DNA from: Allomuricauda sp. TY007
Lineage (GTDB): Bacteria > Bacteroidota > Bacteroidia > Flavobacteriales > Flavobacteriaceae
DNA: 64,000 nucleotides
Assembly (NCBI RefSeq): GCF_010468565.1
Contig: NZ_WUEG01000012.1
Coordinates: 1-64,000 of the forward strand
Direction: 5' to 3'
The notes beneath the pieces were generated by a model. It searched no databases, was not told the origin of the DNA, and worked only from the letters and a program-made list of their open reading frames with translations. The first letter of the stretch is position 1, and every line of letters starts with the position of its first letter. The translations under genes were made by a program, and so were the position numbers. Positions 16,137 to 25,707 of the stretch are shown here, piece by piece.

Positions 16137-17240
16137 ATGGATGTTGTGGGACTGAGTAAGGAACTGATTCGTTATGATACAAGGATACCCTGTGGCAACG
16201 AGGAAGGAGCGGCCCGGTTTCTTGGTCGTATGTTGGAGGCAGAAGGCTTTGCAGTGGACTATCCTGAATTTTCCAAAGGCAGGTTGAACCTCATTGCTTC
16301 CAAAGGGTTGAAAAACACCGTAGCCCCCATTGTATTTACAGGGCACTTGGATGTTGTTCCATTGGGCGATGCAGAATGGTCTGTTGATCCTTTTGAAGGT
16401 GTGATCAAGTCGGGAAAGCTCTATGGAAGAGGGGCAACGGATATGAAGTCGGCAGTAGCTGCAATGACCTTGGCCGCCATCGATAGCTTTAAGGATACTG
16501 TTCCTAAAGGAGGGGTAAAGTTAATTATCACCGCAAACGAAGAACCTGGATGCTTAGGTGCAAAAAAGTTGAAAAATTCAGATTATCCGATAGGATCGGC
16601 CAGTGCCCTTATTGTCGGAGAGCCCACTTCTAATCAACCTTTGCTGGGGCACAAAGGGGCATTATATCTACAGGCTCGATCTTTTGGTAAAACTGCGCAT
16701 TCATCTGCTCCGCATTTAGGCGATAATGCCATATATAAGGCGGCAAGAGCGATTGTTGAAATAGCAAACTTGGATTTTGGAGCTCGTCCACATGAATTAC
16801 TCGGACTGCCCACTATAAATGTGGGGAAGTTTAGTGGGGGACAGAACTTAAACTCGGTGCCCGATTATGCTGAGTTTACTATTGACGTACGCACCACACC
16901 TGAATTGGAGAACGACATAATCTATGATAGATTGACCTCTATTCTGGGAGAAGAAATTGTTCTTGAAAAACTGGTAGATCTAAAACCTGTCGAAAGTGAC
17001 CCCAAAAATCCATTTGTCCAGATGGTCTTATCGTTATGTAACTCACACTCTTGCGATAAAAAGTCAGCAGCATACCTAACCGATGCTTCGGTGTTGACAC
17101 CTTGGCTGGGAGGGGTTCCCACTATTATTTTGGGTCCCGGTGAAGCTGAAATGGCCCATCAGGTGGATGAGTTTTGTTATATCGACAGCATAAGGAATGC
17201 ATATCAGCTTTACATGGATATAATAAAGGAAAACAATTAA
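16137..17240 (+). CDS. M20-family metallopeptidase/deacylase (ArgE/DapE type)
   Basis: 367 residues from the ATG at 16137; the frame is open from 16074 but the extra 21 residues are unlike the family and 16137 starts just before the first helix. Dinuclear-zinc motifs are present: FTGHLDVVP (His70), RGATDMKS (Asp102), TANEEPG (catalytic Glu135, ligand Glu136), a GEP segment (third ligand region) and AHQVDEF near the end (last His). The family hydrolyses N-acyl amino acids or small peptides. No signal peptide, so cytoplasmic. It is first in a four-gene operon with an SDR-like protein, a DHDPS-family protein and a DMT transporter, 7 bases before the next gene. Confidence 0.88.
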   Translation: MDVVGLSKELIRYDTRIPCGNEEGAARFLGRMLEAEGFAVDYPEFSKGRLNLIASKGLKNTVAPIVFTGHLDVVPLGDAEWSVDPFEGVIKSGKLYGRGATDMKSAVAAMTLAAIDSFKDTVPKGGVKLIITANEEPGCLGAKKLKNSDYPIGSASALIVGEPTSNQPLLGHKGALYLQARSFGKTAHSSAPHLGDNAIYKAARAIVEIANLDFGARPHELLGLPTINVGKFSGGQNLNSVPDYAEFTIDVRTTPELENDIIYDRLTSILGEEIVLEKLVDLKPVESDPKNPFVQMVLSLCNSHSCDKKSAAYLTDASVLTPWLGGVPTIILGPGEAEMAHQVDEFCYIDSIRNAYQLYMDIIKENN

Positions 17241-17247
17241 ACATATT

Positions 17248-18285
17248 ATGGTTGATACTATTACTCAATTTGAGAACGAAGAACAACTTGAAGAAGCCTT
17301 GTCCCTTCCAAGTGAAGCATTGATCGAACATTTTAAACGCCTTGATGGTGATATTATGTTTTTGGGTGTTGCTGGAAAGATGGGGGTGTCTATGGCCCGG
17401 ATGGCCAAAAGGGCGGTTGATGCCTCTGGAAGGCGAAGACGTGTCATAGGTGTCTCGCGTTTTAGCAATGAAAAGGCAAGAACTTATCTGGAAGATTACG
17501 GCCTGGAGACGATCAAAGGGGATTTGTTGGACCAAAGTTTCTTGAATGGATTGCCAGAGGCAAGGAATATCATTTATCTGGCGGGTATGAAATTTGGAAC
17601 AGAAGGGAACGAATCAGTTACTTGGGCCATGAACTCATACCTGCCCGGTCTTGTTGCAAATCGATTCAAAAATTCAAGAATTGTTGCCTTGTCCACCGGC
17701 TGCGTATATCCATTGGTCCCTATAGCATCTGGAGGCTCATCGGAAACGGACCTCCCCCTGCCAGTGGGAGAATATGCCCAATCTTGTTTGGGAAGGGAGC
17801 GTTTGTTTGAGTTTGGAAGTTTAAAACATGGTACGCAAGGGGTTTTGATTCGTCTTAATTATGCCGTTGAGATGCGCTATGGAGTTTTGGTGGATATTGC
17901 AACAAAAGTTAACAATGGTCAAGCTATTGATCTTTCGATGGGCTATGTAAATGTTATTTGGCAGGGAGATGCCAATAATCGCATATTAAGGTCTCTGGCA
18001 CATTGTACTTCACCAATCAACCATTTAAACATAAGCGGAGAAGAGTTGCTTTCTGTTGGCTCCTTGGCCAGAAAATTTGGTGATTTGTTGGGGAAGCCGG
18101 TAGAATTCGTTGGAAAGGAGGCGGAATCTGCCCTTCTTTCCAATATATCCAAAAGTAAAATGCTTTGGGGTTCACCAGAAACCTCCATTGAAAAAATTGT
18201 TGAATGGACATCAAAATGGATGGCAAGCGGAAAACCTTTACTCGGTAAGGCAACGCATTTTCAGGTAAGAGATGGAAAATATTAA
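17248..18285 (+). CDS. NAD(P)-binding SDR/epimerase-like protein with atypical active site
   Basis: 345 residues. After a 35-residue N-terminal extension comes a Rossmann start, IMFLGVAGKMGVSMA (37-50), and later strands IIYLAGMKF and IVALSTGCVYP (Ser149/Thr150). The extended-SDR catalytic motif YxxxK is replaced by YAQSC: Tyr176 is kept but Cys180 stands where Lys should be. The C-terminal third has the ISGEELLSVGSLARKFG helix seen in sugar-nucleotide epimerase relatives. It may bind NAD and a sugar without normal SDR chemistry, or use a different base. It is tightly placed between the M20 and DHDPS-family genes (15 bases to the latter), implying a shared pathway. Confidence 0.75.
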   Translation: MVDTITQFENEEQLEEALSLPSEALIEHFKRLDGDIMFLGVAGKMGVSMARMAKRAVDASGRRRRVIGVSRFSNEKARTYLEDYGLETIKGDLLDQSFLNGLPEARNIIYLAGMKFGTEGNESVTWAMNSYLPGLVANRFKNSRIVALSTGCVYPLVPIASGGSSETDLPLPVGEYAQSCLGRERLFEFGSLKHGTQGVLIRLNYAVEMRYGVLVDIATKVNNGQAIDLSMGYVNVIWQGDANNRILRSLAHCTSPINHLNISGEELLSVGSLARKFGDLLGKPVEFVGKEAESALLSNISKSKMLWGSPETSIEKIVEWTSKWMASGKPLLGKATHFQVRDGKY

Positions 18286-18300
18286 TAGAAAGGAAAACTA

Positions 18301-19356
18301 ATGAGTGTACAGTTAAAAGACAACAAAAAACAAAGCCTGCAAAACGGAACGGTCATTCCTGCACACCCAACAGCTTTGACCAAAAAAATGGAATTGGATG
18401 AGAGAAGACAACGGGCACTGTCCAGATATTATCTAGAATCGGGAGTAGGGGGTGTGGCCATTGGGGTCCATACAAGTCAGTTTGAGATTCGCGATGCCGG
18501 ACTTTTAAAACCTATTTTAGAATTAGGTAAGGAAGAGCAAATGGCCTTTGCAAAAAAAACAAATACCGAAGTGGTGATGATAGCCGGGGTTATGGGAGAG
18601 ACGGAACAGGCTATTCGCGAAGCAAGAATGGCCGGAGACCAGGGATATGATGCTGTGCTGTTATGTTTGGCAGGTCTGAACGGATTTAGTGTCCCGGAAC
18701 TGATTATCCATTGCCGCAAAGTGGCCGAAGTTATACCAGTAATCGGGTTTTATCTTCAACCTTCCGTTGGGGGCATGTCCTTGGGAGTAGAATTTTGGAG
18801 GGAGTTTTCAAGTATAGAGAATGTAGTGGCAATCAAAATGGCACCTTTTGACAGATATCAAACCTTGGATGTGGTCCGGGGTGTTGTGGAATCCGGCCGA
18901 GGTGGCGATATTGCGTTGTACACGGGTAATGATGATAACATTGTGCCAGATTTGCTTACGACCTATGAAATTCCATTTGAAGGCAAGATGGTAAGGAAAC
19001 AAATTGTGGGAGGTTTACTAGGGCATTGGGCGGTATGGACCCGGAAAGCAGTGGAACTATACCAAAAAATAAAGAATACCGAAACGTTGGATAGCTTGGA
19101 ACTTTTGACATTGGGAGCCAAGGTGACCGATGCGAATGCAGCCTTTTTTGATGCCAGGAACCGATTTAAGGGTTCCATAGCGGGAATCCATGAAGTGCTT
19201 ATAAGACAAGGGTTCCTTGAAGGAAACTATACCCTTAACTCAAATGAAAAGTTAAGCCCTGGCCAGAAAGAGGAGATAGATCGCATATATAGGCTTTATC
19301 CGGAGTTGAACGATGATGTATTTGTGTCAGAGAATTTAGAACGTTGGTTAACATAA
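18301..19356 (+). CDS. Dihydrodipicolinate synthase-family aldolase/lyase, atypical
   Basis: 351 residues, longer than typical DHDPS/NAL enzymes (about 290-300). The Schiff-base Lys is kept (Lys179 in VVAIKMAP), as is a Tyr on the preceding strand (GFYLQPSVGG, Tyr151). The GTTGE carboxylate-binding loop of true DHDPS/NAL is replaced by GVHTSQ (55-60), so it is not a standard DapA or sialate lyase. The C-terminal helical part is extended. It should form a Schiff base with a 2-oxo acid and perform aldol cleavage or dehydration. Cytoplasmic; in an operon with the M20 deacylase, SDR-like protein and DMT transporter. Confidence 0.82.
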   Translation: MSVQLKDNKKQSLQNGTVIPAHPTALTKKMELDERRQRALSRYYLESGVGGVAIGVHTSQFEIRDAGLLKPILELGKEEQMAFAKKTNTEVVMIAGVMGETEQAIREARMAGDQGYDAVLLCLAGLNGFSVPELIIHCRKVAEVIPVIGFYLQPSVGGMSLGVEFWREFSSIENVVAIKMAPFDRYQTLDVVRGVVESGRGGDIALYTGNDDNIVPDLLTTYEIPFEGKMVRKQIVGGLLGHWAVWTRKAVELYQKIKNTETLDSLELLTLGAKVTDANAAFFDARNRFKGSIAGIHEVLIRQGFLEGNYTLNSNEKLSPGQKEEIDRIYRLYPELNDDVFVSENLERWLT

Positions 19357-19364
19357 AACGAAAT

Positions 19365-20261
19365 ATGAAAAATAACAAAAAGAAACTTTGGTTGGTCTAT
19401 GCAATTGTAGCCATGATATTTTGGGGAGTCTGGGGCGCTTTTACTGGACTTCCTGCCGAAAATGACTTTCCGGATACCTTGATTTATTGCGTTTGGGCCA
19501 TAACGATGATTTTGCCTTCACTATTTGTATTGGGTAAATCTGGCTGGAAGGTGGACATGGATATAAAATCTATAATGTATGGATTGATTATTGGATTTTT
19601 GGGGGCCGGTGGGCAAATGATATTATTCTATGCAGTGACAATAGGTCCAACGTATTTGATTTTTCCAATCATTTCCCTTTCCCCTATTGTTACCATTGTA
19701 CTTTCGATGGCTTTTCTAAAAGAACGAACGGGCCTTTTGGGTGGTATTGGTATTGTCCTTGCCTTAATTTCACTTCCTCTATTCGAATATGGTGGGGCGG
19801 AGGATGCATCTGTGGTTGGCGAAGGAGGGGAATCCCTGTGGTTCATTCTTGCTATTATTGTGCTGTTTGCTTGGGGGGTGCAAGCTTATTTTATGAAGCT
19901 TGCCAATAATGTTATGAAGGCCGAGAGCATTTTTTTCTATATGACTCTAACTGGGTTGTTGTTGATTCCCGTGGCCATTTTGATGACGGACTTTTCGAAA
20001 GAGATTAACTGGGGTGTGAATGGGCCTTATTTGGCTGCCATAATACAAATATTGAACGCAATAGGTGCCCTTTGCTTGGTATACGCATTTAGATTTGGAA
20101 AGGCCATGGTGGTGTCGCCCTTGACCAACGCAGGTGCGCCGCTAATGACTTCTATAATTTCACTCTTGTTTTTGGGAATCATTCCCGGATTGTACAAAAT
20201 TATAGGAATATCCTTGGCTTTGGTGGCCGCATTCCTTTTAGCGCGGTCAACTGAAGATTGA
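19365..20261 (+). CDS. EamA/DMT-superfamily transporter
   Basis: 298 residues from ATG 19365; the longer frame from 19344 overlaps the previous gene and adds only a basic heptapeptide. About ten hydrophobic helices arranged as two repeats, the first opening YAIVAMIFWGVWGAF and the second LWFILAIIVLFAWGVQAYF, as in drug/metabolite transporters. The late segment GKAMVVSPLTNAGAPLMTSII is typical. Substrate unknown; it is the last gene of the M20 operon and probably imports or exports its substrate or product. A strong terminator follows at 20353. Confidence 0.85.
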   Translation: MKNNKKKLWLVYAIVAMIFWGVWGAFTGLPAENDFPDTLIYCVWAITMILPSLFVLGKSGWKVDMDIKSIMYGLIIGFLGAGGQMILFYAVTIGPTYLIFPIISLSPIVTIVLSMAFLKERTGLLGGIGIVLALISLPLFEYGGAEDASVVGEGGESLWFILAIIVLFAWGVQAYFMKLANNVMKAESIFFYMTLTGLLLIPVAILMTDFSKEINWGVNGPYLAAIIQILNAIGALCLVYAFRFGKAMVVSPLTNAGAPLMTSIISLLFLGIIPGLYKIIGISLALVAAFLLARSTED

Positions 20262-20352
20262 TTGCGGAGAGAAAGGGTATTGGATTTTGGGAACATGATT
20301 GATATTGGTGTCCACCATCGGATAGATGATGGACTTTCTTTTGAATAATTTA

Positions 20353-20400
20353 AATAAGAGGTGCTTGCCAATTGATCAGGGGGGGGGCACCTCTTATTTT
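20353..20400 (+). terminator. Strong intrinsic terminator after the DMT gene
   Basis: AATAAGAGGTGC (20353-20364) pairs perfectly with GCACCTCTTATT (20387-20398), 12 bp, with a G-rich loop and a T-tract at the 3' side. It separates the M20 operon from the SusC operon. Confidence 0.85.
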
Positions 20401-20676
20401 GTGTAGAAACAGAAATCTTCTTTTACTAAAGATAATATCCTGTTAAAGAAGTCAAACATTTTAAAATAACAATAAAAAACAAATAATAACCTTCATATAA
20501 TTGTTTTTGAATAAAATTAAACTTATTAAAAGTTTTAATTCATTAAAAAATATTATAAAAACTTGTTTTTTGCACTAACGATGTCTATATTGCACAATGT
20601 ATTGAAAAATATACTTTCAAAACCTTGATTTTTTTAAAGGTGACGGAAGGTTAAGTATGACTAAAACCAAACACTG
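20401..20676 (+). promoter_or_regulatory. AT-rich leader and promoter region of the first susC
   Basis: No gene. An inverted repeat, ATTAAACTT at 20516-20524 and AAGTTTTAAT at 20530-20539, could be an operator; it shares the AAACTT word with the agaS and kbaZ promoters. A weak promoter match is TTG followed 20 bases later by TATATTGC near 20587. A long leader (over 80 bases) would precede the ATG. Confidence 0.3.
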
Positions 20677-23600
20677 ATGAAAAACTATTTTTGTATTCTT
20701 TTTTTTAGTTTGAGCACGATGTGCTTAAGCGCTCAGCAAAGGACCATTTCGGGTACGGTCACAGGGGATGGGGTGCCATTGTCAGGGGTGAATGTTATCC
20801 TGCAGGGTGGCAAAACCGGAACAATGACCGATTTTGATGGAAATTATCGAATAGATGTTCCTGGAGATGGTGCATTGCTTGAATTTTCTTATCTGGGGTT
20901 TGAAACCCAGGTGGTCGAAGTTGGAAACCGCAATCAGGTCGATGTCGCCATGATCGAGTCAAGTACGCAACTTTCAGAGGTTGTGGTCACGGCCTTAGGT
21001 ATTGAACGTGAAAAGAAAGCTCTCGGGTATGCAGCGCAAGAAATTGCGGGTGAGTCTTTAACCGAAGCAAGGGAGGTGAGTGTGGCCAATTCGTTGAAGG
21101 GAAAGGTTGCGGGTGTTTTTGTTTCCTCGGGTTCTGGTGGACCAGGTGGTTCCACATTTGTTCAGATAAGGGGGAGCAGTTCGTTAAGTGGGAACAACCA
21201 GCCCCTCTACGTTGTTGATGGGATTCCCATAAGTAATGATAACCTTAATCAGACAAATATTTTTGCAGGGCGTGATTTCGGTGATGGTGTCAAGGATATC
21301 AACCCGGATGATATTGAATCGATATCGGTTCTTAAGGGACCCAATGCGGCTGCTCTTTATGGCTCGCGTGGGGCCAATGGGGTTATTTTGATAACCACAA
21401 AAAAATCAGCCGGAAAAAAGAGATTGGGTGTCTCCTTTAATTCCAATACTACAATAGACATGGTGAACATTATGCCCACTTTCCAGAATAATTATGGAAT
21501 AGGTTATGATGATACCATAGGATTCGGCACCGCAGTTTATGAAGGTGTCGAATATCCGGTGCAAGGTGGTGGAGTGGATAGCTGGGGAGGAAAGTTCGAT
21601 GGAAGGCAAATATTGATTGGCAGTATGATGGATTTGGGACCTGTTCCATATAAAGCACAGCCCAAGAACAATCTTAGGAGCTTTTACCGAACAGGAAGCA
21701 CTTTAACCAACACCTTAGCCGTGAATGGGGGAACTGAAGACATCAATTACCGTGTGTCGGCATCCGTACTCAAGAGTGAAGGCATTGTGCCGAACATGTC
21801 TTTTGACAGGCAAACCTTTGTTGCGGTATTGGGGGCAAATGTAACTGACCGCTTAAGGGTCGACGCTAAGGCCAACTATATTAAGAGTGGCGCAAACAAC
21901 CGCCCTATTGTTGGTGTTTCCAGTGGAAGAAATGTTGCTGGTTCATTGAACCTTGTTCCTCGAAACATTGATTTAGAATGGTTGGCAATGAACGGCGGTA
22001 GGAATGCAGATGGCAGCTACCGTAACTGGAGAGGTGGTTCCCCAACAAACCCATATTGGTTGATCAATGAGGTTGTCAGTGAGGATGAAAGGGATCGTTT
22101 CATTGGCTTTATTTCCGCTAATTACAAGTTTACGGACTGGTTGGATATAATGGCACGTGTTGGTACGGATACCTATTCTGAAAATCAACGACAGCAATAC
22201 GGTATTGGTACCCCAGGGGGTTCTTATGTAAATGGGAGGTTGGACCTGGATAATTTTAAAGTGAATGAAGTAAATGCCGATGTCCTGATAACCGCCAAAG
22301 GTGATCTTTCGGAAAATTTTTCAGGTAGTCTATCCCTTGGAGCCAATCAGTTTACAAGAAAGTATGAGCGTTTTGGGGCTACAGGTCGCAATATGAACAT
22401 ACCTGATCTATACGTTATTGAGAATGCAGATTTGGTGTTCCCAAGACAAAGCATTACAAGAAAGGAAATACAATCTGTCTTTGCTATGGCCCAACTGGGA
22501 TACAAGGATCATACATTCTTGGATTTGACAACACGTAATGACTGGTCAAGTACACTGGCCAAGGGGAACTATTCTTTTATGTATCCTTCGGTCAGTTTGA
22601 GTCATGTACTCTCCGATGCACTACATATCAATTCAAACACACTTACTTTCGCTAAGGTCCGGGCTTCATATGCGCAGGCCGGTAGTGATGCAAACCCTTA
22701 TCAGACTAAGGGAGGATACACTGTGCAAAACAACAATTTCAAGGGCCAACGTTTTGCTAGTATAAATAGTGGTGTTCCTGCCACAAATCTAAAGAACGAA
22801 CTTACCACATCGTTTGAAATTGGAACAGATTTGAGGTTTTTCAACAATAGGTTGTCGTTGGACTTTACCTATTATGATTCCAGGACCAAAAACCAGATCA
22901 TGCAGATTGGACTTTCCCAGTCAACCGGCTTTGGAGGAATGTATTTAAATGCAGGTGAAGTTTCCAATAAAGGAATTGAGGTTTTTCTTTCGGCAACTCC
23001 TATAAAATTGAAAAATTCATTTCAATGGGTGACCGATATTAATTTCTCCAAGAATAAATCCAATATTGAAAGCCTTGTTGAGGGAATCGATAGGTATAAT
23101 TTTATTAGTATTGATATAGCCAGTATTATAGCAGAACCTGGACTGCCTTATGGAAGCATACTGGGTTATGAGTACAAGAGAAGCCCTGATGGACAATTGG
23201 TTGTGAACGCTGATGGTACACGGTACGTGCGTGCCGAAGAACAGTCCATATTAGGGAATGTACAGCCGGATTGGTTGGCAGGTATAACCAATACATTTTC
23301 TTATAAAGGACTTTCGTTGAGTGCTTTACTGGATGTAAGAATGGGAGGTGAGGTTTTTTCATGGAGTCGATTTGACCAAAATGCAAAGGGAACTGGAGTC
23401 TGGACCAACAATAGGGAAAACTTAACTGTTGAAGGAGTCATTGACAATGGTGATGGCACGTATACCCCCTCTGTGCAGAACAATGTCAAGGGACAGGATT
23501 ATTGGGCCGCCCGGTCATGGGGAAACATTACAGAAGAATTTATCATGGATGCCACATATGTCTCTTTGAGAGAGATTAATTTAGGCTACACCTTCAACTC

Positions 23601-23808
23601 AAAACTACTGGAGAGAACTCCTTTTGAAACCGCAAGAATTTCCCTTGTGGGTAGAAATGTGGCATACCTCTATAGGGATGCAAAATTTGAAGAAATGGGT
23701 GTTGCTCCAGATACGGCTTTTGCGCCTAATGCGGCTGCTCAAGGTTATGAGTCCTTTTCCATGCCTACCACTAGAAGTTTGGGAGTGAATTTGGCCGTTA
23801 CATTTTAA
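20677..23808 (+). CDS. susC: SusC/RagA-type TonB-dependent outer membrane transporter
   Basis: 1043 residues. Signal peptide (to about 20, LSAQQ), then a CarboxypepD_reg-like beta domain (about 22-105: ISGTVTGDGVPLSGVNVILQG, TMTDFDGNYRID), a TonB-box-like SEVVVTALG near 100, the plug (IQIRGSSSL-like and ALYGSRGANGVILITTK), and a 22-strand barrel ending in SLGVNLAVTF with the C-terminal Phe needed for outer-membrane insertion. It lacks an STN domain, so it is unlikely to signal to an anti-sigma factor. With the SusD gene 15 bases downstream it forms the import complex for glycan fragments in this PUL. Confidence 0.95.
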   Translation: MKNYFCILFFSLSTMCLSAQQRTISGTVTGDGVPLSGVNVILQGGKTGTMTDFDGNYRIDVPGDGALLEFSYLGFETQVVEVGNRNQVDVAMIESSTQLSEVVVTALGIEREKKALGYAAQEIAGESLTEAREVSVANSLKGKVAGVFVSSGSGGPGGSTFVQIRGSSSLSGNNQPLYVVDGIPISNDNLNQTNIFAGRDFGDGVKDINPDDIESISVLKGPNAAALYGSRGANGVILITTKKSAGKKRLGVSFNSNTTIDMVNIMPTFQNNYGIGYDDTIGFGTAVYEGVEYPVQGGGVDSWGGKFDGRQILIGSMMDLGPVPYKAQPKNNLRSFYRTGSTLTNTLAVNGGTEDINYRVSASVLKSEGIVPNMSFDRQTFVAVLGANVTDRLRVDAKANYIKSGANNRPIVGVSSGRNVAGSLNLVPRNIDLEWLAMNGGRNADGSYRNWRGGSPTNPYWLINEVVSEDERDRFIGFISANYKFTDWLDIMARVGTDTYSENQRQQYGIGTPGGSYVNGRLDLDNFKVNEVNADVLITAKGDLSENFSGSLSLGANQFTRKYERFGATGRNMNIPDLYVIENADLVFPRQSITRKEIQSVFAMAQLGYKDHTFLDLTTRNDWSSTLAKGNYSFMYPSVSLSHVLSDALHINSNTLTFAKVRASYAQAGSDANPYQTKGGYTVQNNNFKGQRFASINSGVPATNLKNELTTSFEIGTDLRFFNNRLSLDFTYYDSRTKNQIMQIGLSQSTGFGGMYLNAGEVSNKGIEVFLSATPIKLKNSFQWVTDINFSKNKSNIESLVEGIDRYNFISIDIASIIAEPGLPYGSILGYEYKRSPDGQLVVNADGTRYVRAEEQSILGNVQPDWLAGITNTFSYKGLSLSALLDVRMGGEVFSWSRFDQNAKGTGVWTNNRENLTVEGVIDNGDGTYTPSVQNNVKGQDYWAARSWGNITEEFIMDATYVSLREINLGYTFNSKLLERTPFETARISLVGRNVAYLYRDAKFEEMGVAPDTAFAPNAAAQGYESFSMPTTRSLGVNLAVTF

Positions 23809-23823
23809 CACAAAAAAAATATT

Positions 23824-25347
23824 ATGAAAAGCGTAATTAATAAAATTTTGGTTGTACTGGTAATTTCAATTTTTGGGCTTGTACCCTATTCCTGTACAAA
23901 GAATTTTGATGAGTTGAACACAGACCCCAAACTCATCACCGATGATGATATCAAAACCGAATTGATCTTTACGAAAGTATTGAAGGAATCCATTTTTGAG
24001 ATTCTCAATACAGGAAGAATGGGAGAGTTTTCAAATTATATTAAAAGAGAGGATTCAAACAATGTTCTCACATTGGTGAGCTTTAGTGAACCGTTTGATG
24101 ATTATACACAATATATATCCAATTTAGAGGCTATAATCCGATTGACCTCGGAGGATAGCAGTTTTAAGCACAGGAATGCCATGGCGCGCATTTGGAGAGT
24201 TTGGGTCTATCATAGGATAACGGATGCACTTGGTGATGTACCCTATTTTGAAGTGGCCACCTCTTTCGACGATATCACCCTATATCCCAAATATGATTTG
24301 CAGGAAGAGATATATAGAGACCTGTTCAATGAATTGGAGGAGGCCGTGACGGCATTGTCAAGTGGGTCGAACCAAGATGGATTTGGTACTGCAGATATAT
24401 TGTATGGGGGTGATGTGGATTCCTGGGTTCGTTTTGCCAATTCACTTCGTTTACGGCTTGCACTAAGGGTTAGGTATGCAGACCAAGCATTGGCCCAAGA
24501 AAATATCACTGCAGTGGCTGCGGCTCCTTTGATCAATTCAAATGAATGGAACGCAGTACTTACAACCGAAGGGGAGGATGCCGAGGACTTGTCCAATACC
24601 AACCCTTTGTATCAGCAAGTAGTAAATGGTTCGGCCGGCGCAGGATCTTCGGTTACGGCAGGGCTAACATTGGTTGAGAACCTGACTAGGACCAACGACC
24701 CTAGACTGCCAATATATCTGCTTCCAAACAGTGAGGGTGATTATATTGGAGGCGCAATAAACCTTACGGCCGAAGAAAAAGCTTCCTATGCCGACGTTTC
24801 GAAATGGGGAACGTATTTCAGGAATGCGGAATATGATTTCAATATCATTCAATCCTCGGAAGTAAATTTGCTACTGGCAGAAGCTGCATTGATGGGGCTA
24901 ATTTCAGGGGATGCAAACATGTATTATCAGCAAGGAATTAGGCTTTCTATGGAACAATATGGTGTGGATGAAGTTGATATTGAAACATTTTTAGATTCTT
25001 CTGCGGGTACGTTGGCGGGTTCTGAAGAAGAAAAGTTGGAGATGATAATTACCCAAAAATACCTTGCACTAATTGGGGATAACTATGAGGCATTTGCAGA
25101 ACATAGAAGAACGGGATATCCAAGGGTATGGATAGGAAGTGAACCTTCTTTGGACACCGATGGTGCCCTGCCTCGAAGATTACCTTATCCATTGGTTGAA
25201 TATAATCTGAACCCTACAGGGGTGAGCGGGGCTGCTGATAGATTATCAGACGGTGATGACATGACATCACGAATTTGGTGGGATGCCAAGGAAGGTTTGC
25301 CATTTCAACATCCCCTCCAAGGAATATATCCTCCATATGAAGAGTAG
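23824..25347 (+). CDS. susD: SusD/RagB-type surface glycan-binding lipoprotein (SusD-like_2)
   Basis: 507 residues. Lipobox in ISIFGLVPYSC, then NFDELNTDPKLIT, the opening typical of the SusD-like_2 branch, and TPR-type helices through the body (for example ARIWRVWVYHRITDALGDVPYFE and VNLLLAEAALMGL). It caps the SusC barrel and binds the polymer at the cell surface. A spacer of about 360 bases separates it from the FAD enzyme gene that starts the following gene run. Confidence 0.94.
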   Translation: MKSVINKILVVLVISIFGLVPYSCTKNFDELNTDPKLITDDDIKTELIFTKVLKESIFEILNTGRMGEFSNYIKREDSNNVLTLVSFSEPFDDYTQYISNLEAIIRLTSEDSSFKHRNAMARIWRVWVYHRITDALGDVPYFEVATSFDDITLYPKYDLQEEIYRDLFNELEEAVTALSSGSNQDGFGTADILYGGDVDSWVRFANSLRLRLALRVRYADQALAQENITAVAAAPLINSNEWNAVLTTEGEDAEDLSNTNPLYQQVVNGSAGAGSSVTAGLTLVENLTRTNDPRLPIYLLPNSEGDYIGGAINLTAEEKASYADVSKWGTYFRNAEYDFNIIQSSEVNLLLAEAALMGLISGDANMYYQQGIRLSMEQYGVDEVDIETFLDSSAGTLAGSEEEKLEMIITQKYLALIGDNYEAFAEHRRTGYPRVWIGSEPSLDTDGALPRRLPYPLVEYNLNPTGVSGAADRLSDGDDMTSRIWWDAKEGLPFQHPLQGIYPPYEE

Positions 25348-25707
25348 TATGGACTAGGAGATTAATAGATGGTCATATCCAATTTGAGTTAGTTAGTTTA
25401 GTTCATTACCGGGATTGTCAAAACCAGGTAAGGTCATTGGCAGTTTCGGTAATTCTTTTTGGATATATTGAGAATTTGGCGGAGGTCTCCTGTTTTAAAT
25501 TTAGACACAAATAAAAACCGATCTATTTACTTACTGGGACAAGAAAGGATTGGGATTGCTGTAATTTGTGCGATGAAACGCTTTTTCAAATAGTGAAAGA
25601 GCAATGTTATAATAGAAGGAAAAATTAAAGTATTGGGTAACTTGGACCTCATTACTATATACACGGGGGTAATTAAGGTCAAAAGCATTGAATTTTTTTA
25701 TAGAATT
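25348..25707 (+). other. Spacer after SusD with a weak terminator-like dyad
   Basis: ATTACCG (25405-25411) and CGGTAAT (25447-25453) could pair across a 35-base loop and are followed by TCTTTTT. This may attenuate transcription so that SusCD is made in excess over the enzymes. No gene is seen; the frame of the next protein is open from 25633 but that extension is not protein-like. Confidence 0.35.

Noticed and set aside
18301..19356. Annotation as DapA (lysine biosynthesis)
   Set aside because: The GTTGE loop is replaced by GVHTSQ, the protein is about 55 residues longer and the gene sits in a catabolic-looking operon.
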